From Ornithodoros turicata (taxonomy: Eukaryota > Arthropoda > Arachnida > Ixodida > Argasidae), in the NCBI RefSeq assembly GCF_037126465.1, contig NC_088205.1, positions 31,665,482 to 31,729,481 of the forward strand: DNA of 64,000 nucleotides, read 5' to 3'. Under the pieces are notes generated by a model. That model made no database searches, was not told the DNA's origin, and saw nothing but the letters and a program-made list of their open reading frames with translations. Position numbers and translations under genes: made by a program. Positions 62,485-64,000 of this stretch are shown piece by piece; within the stretch, counting starts at the first letter, position 1; every line of letters begins with the position of its first letter.

Positions 62485-63903
62485 TCAGTTCTCCTTGCTG
62501 CTGATTGAATTTTTGCAGAGCTCGTAGTTGTCATGTACAAAAATTAATTTGTCCAAAGCCGAAGGATGTAAACTTGCCCTCTTCGCTTGCACAAACAGCC
62601 CGGCAATCGAGAACACACGTTCGCTGGGGGTGCTCGTTGCTGGAATGCTTAGCACTTTTTTTGCCAAAGACGATAACCACGGAAGCTCGCGCTCTCTACG
62701 TTTCCAGAACCCCAAGAGCCCATCAGCTTCGGTTAACGGCATGCCGAAGCAACCGAGAAGCGCGTGGCACTCAGCTCGTATAGAGTTTGTCGTCACAAAC
62801 GAAGTTGAGGAATACCTTTCGGCAAGGTCGGTTAGGCACCCCATCAAAGGTTTCGGAGACGCACCCGTAGCGGGCAAATCGCATTCCTTGCAGTATTTTG
62901 CGACCTGGGATGCCAGAAAGTCCACTTTATCCATGTACCTTTTCTCAAGGATATCCTCTACTATCTTCAGGCTCTGAAATCTTAGGTCAAGAAGCGATGC
63001 TGTGAGTGCAAGGTCGCTGACAGGAAACCGGTGTTCAAACTTTCTCAGCATTGCTCTCTTGAGCGATCTCACGAGCTCACTGTCGTCTTCGCTGTCAGTG
63101 AGGCACTGTTCTATTTCACACCTTAAGACGAGGAGAAGGTTGAAAGTGCACCCTTTTTGGGCGGACAGAAGCTCGACGGATGTGCGAAACGTCTTGAGGA
63201 ACTGGAGCAGTTCCGTTATCAAGATCCGTTCCTCTTGACTTGGTAGAAGGCTGACGTCTACCATGGACAGGAGCTTTTTCAGCGGTACGTACTTCGTTGA
63301 GATGCTTTCAAACATTTTTAATATACTGTGCCAGTGGGTGGGCGTATCGGACTTCACAGTAGCATGCCTTGTTGAAGACACCGGGTTTGCTGCATACTGG
63401 TGATCGTGGTCTTCTGTTACTGGCGCCAAGGGGTACTGCTCATCGTTTTCAAAAATGTTGCCAACTTCTGAAAGCGACAGAACGACAGTTCTTGTTTCCT
63501 CCTCGATCAAGTCTTCAAGCATGTCAGCTTTGTAATGCACTGCGCGCTCTATGGACCAGCACTTCACAAGAAGCGCCTGCAGTTTAGGAACTTTTCCAAA
63601 GCCGTCCACGAGGATGAGGTTATGAAGGCCGTGACCTATGCACAGGTGCTGCTCTGTTTTGGCCAATGGGGCTACACGCTTTACGTTGGAACCGGCATCA
63701 GTGACGGAATGCACCACATTCCCATTTAGCCCAAACTCGTCGACGCACTTCGAGAGCTCGTCAGCGATGGCGTCTCTGGTGTGCCTCTGTGTCATATTTC
63801 TTGTCGTCAGAGTGATGCCTCGTAAGTCGAAGCTTTCTACAAAGTATAAACAAAGCTTGATATTAGGCGCAAAGTGCGGATACATGTTTCCCACTAAATA
63901 CAA
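62485..63903 (-). CDS. hAT transposase, C-terminal two thirds, partial
   Basis: A 472-codon minus-strand frame. Features: YFVESFDLRG; VTDAGSNVKRV with a catalytic Asp near residue 68; CIGHGLHNLILVD, the hAT CxxH motif; THWHSILKMFESI near 190; and the C-terminal dimerisation region with SIPATSTPSERVFSIAG near 430. Upstream of 63903 the frame is closed by TAA, but the expected preceding motif (YDFWTDNYRRRSYI, first catalytic Asp) is read in another frame at about 63972-63905. There is thus a frameshift, or an intron, at about 63900. The gene continues beyond the window, and I could not find its 3' TIR. Confidence 0.85.
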   Translation of the reverse strand: MYLVGNMYPHFAPNIKLCLYFVESFDLRGITLTTRNMTQRHTRDAIADELSKCVDEFGLNGNVVHSVTDAGSNVKRVAPLAKTEQHLCIGHGLHNLILVDGFGKVPKLQALLVKCWSIERAVHYKADMLEDLIEEETRTVVLSLSEVGNIFENDEQYPLAPVTEDHDHQYAANPVSSTRHATVKSDTPTHWHSILKMFESISTKYVPLKKLLSMVDVSLLPSQEERILITELLQFLKTFRTSVELLSAQKGCTFNLLLVLRCEIEQCLTDSEDDSELVRSLKRAMLRKFEHRFPVSDLALTASLLDLRFQSLKIVEDILEKRYMDKVDFLASQVAKYCKECDLPATGASPKPLMGCLTDLAERYSSTSFVTTNSIRAECHALLGCFGMPLTEADGLLGFWKRRERELPWLSSLAKKVLSIPATSTPSERVFSIAGLFVQAKRASLHPSALDKLIFVHDNYELCKNSISSKEN

Positions 63904-64000
63904 TTATCATCGATAAAGTGGCAGGTGAAAGTTATGTAGCTTCTCCTTCTGTAATTGTCAGTCCAGAAGTCGTAAGTCATCGCCATGAATCTGGGTCCCC
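63904..64000 (-). pseudogene. hAT transposase upstream part, different frame
   Basis: Minus strand encodes MAMTYDFWTDNYRRRSY and TFTCHFIDDN, which is the segment expected just upstream in hAT transposases, followed by a TAG near 63897. It continues outside the window. Confidence 0.7.

Overview
The window is a eukaryotic, almost certainly arthropod, genome segment; a tick or other arachnid is the best guess. It carries a BEL/Pao element, a Gypsy element, several I-group LINEs with a C-terminal RNase H domain, hAT sequences and many fold-back and short inverted-repeat elements. There are no operons, ribosome binding sites, rRNA genes or CRISPR arrays, and I could not support any tRNA or any ordinary host gene. 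The DNA is a dense nest of transposons inside transposons. Element boundaries were read by eye and are good to a few bases where a target-site duplication (TSD) is quoted, otherwise to tens of bases.

Layout. 1-7.1 kb: a fold-back element whose ends are iterated GGCCGAAA units, split by a young BEL/Pao retrotransposon (identical 134-bp LTRs, 5-bp TSD). 7.3-13.1 kb: more fold-back elements, each with its own iterated end motif, plus small inverted-repeat elements. 13.55-23.98 kb: a large palindrome with arms of about 3.6 kb, centred near 18.16 kb on a CpG-rich core, continuing on the right into a terminal inverted repeat (TIR). Each arm carries two small, near-identical genes (about 140 and 115 aa) and a Cys-rich reading frame. 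24.0-25.1 kb: a frameshifted DDE-like pseudogene. 25.1-30.6 kb (minus) and 30.6-34.15 kb (plus): two broken I-type LINEs lying head to head, each split by a different DNA element. 34.3-52.2 kb: one decayed Gypsy element (minus strand) blown apart by a 14.2-kb element and by a 1.5-kb fold-back element. 53.96-57.46 kb: a near full-length but frameshifted I-type LINE. 57.5-62.4 kb: mostly unassigned DNA with small repeats and a CpG-rich patch. 62.5-64 kb: a hAT transposase running off the window.

The most interesting system is the pair of related large elements at 13.55-23.98 and 34.65-48.87 kb. The second is flanked by a 6-bp duplication (GCGTTC), has AG...CT termini and has TIRs of about 2.7 kb around a unique core of about 2.7 kb. 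Six-base duplications and AG/CT ends are the signature of Polinton/Maverick-type (adintovirus-like) integration, yet no polymerase, integrase or capsid gene is present. Instead the core carries the small genes shared with the palindromic copy. I interpret these as non-autonomous, virus-related Polinton-like elements. The palindromic copy duplicates the core in inverted orientation, as a head-to-head replication intermediate or fold-back event would. Because a 947-bp element with its own 9-bp TSD sits in only one arm and the genes differ at several codons, the palindrome is unlikely to be a simple assembly artefact.

Inferred order of events in 34-52 kb: the oldest layer is the Gypsy remnant. 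Into it went the fold-back element and the Polinton-like element. Into the latter's TIR/core boundary and right TIR went, respectively, a coding-intact Gypsy with a -1 frameshift site and a 5'-truncated LINE.
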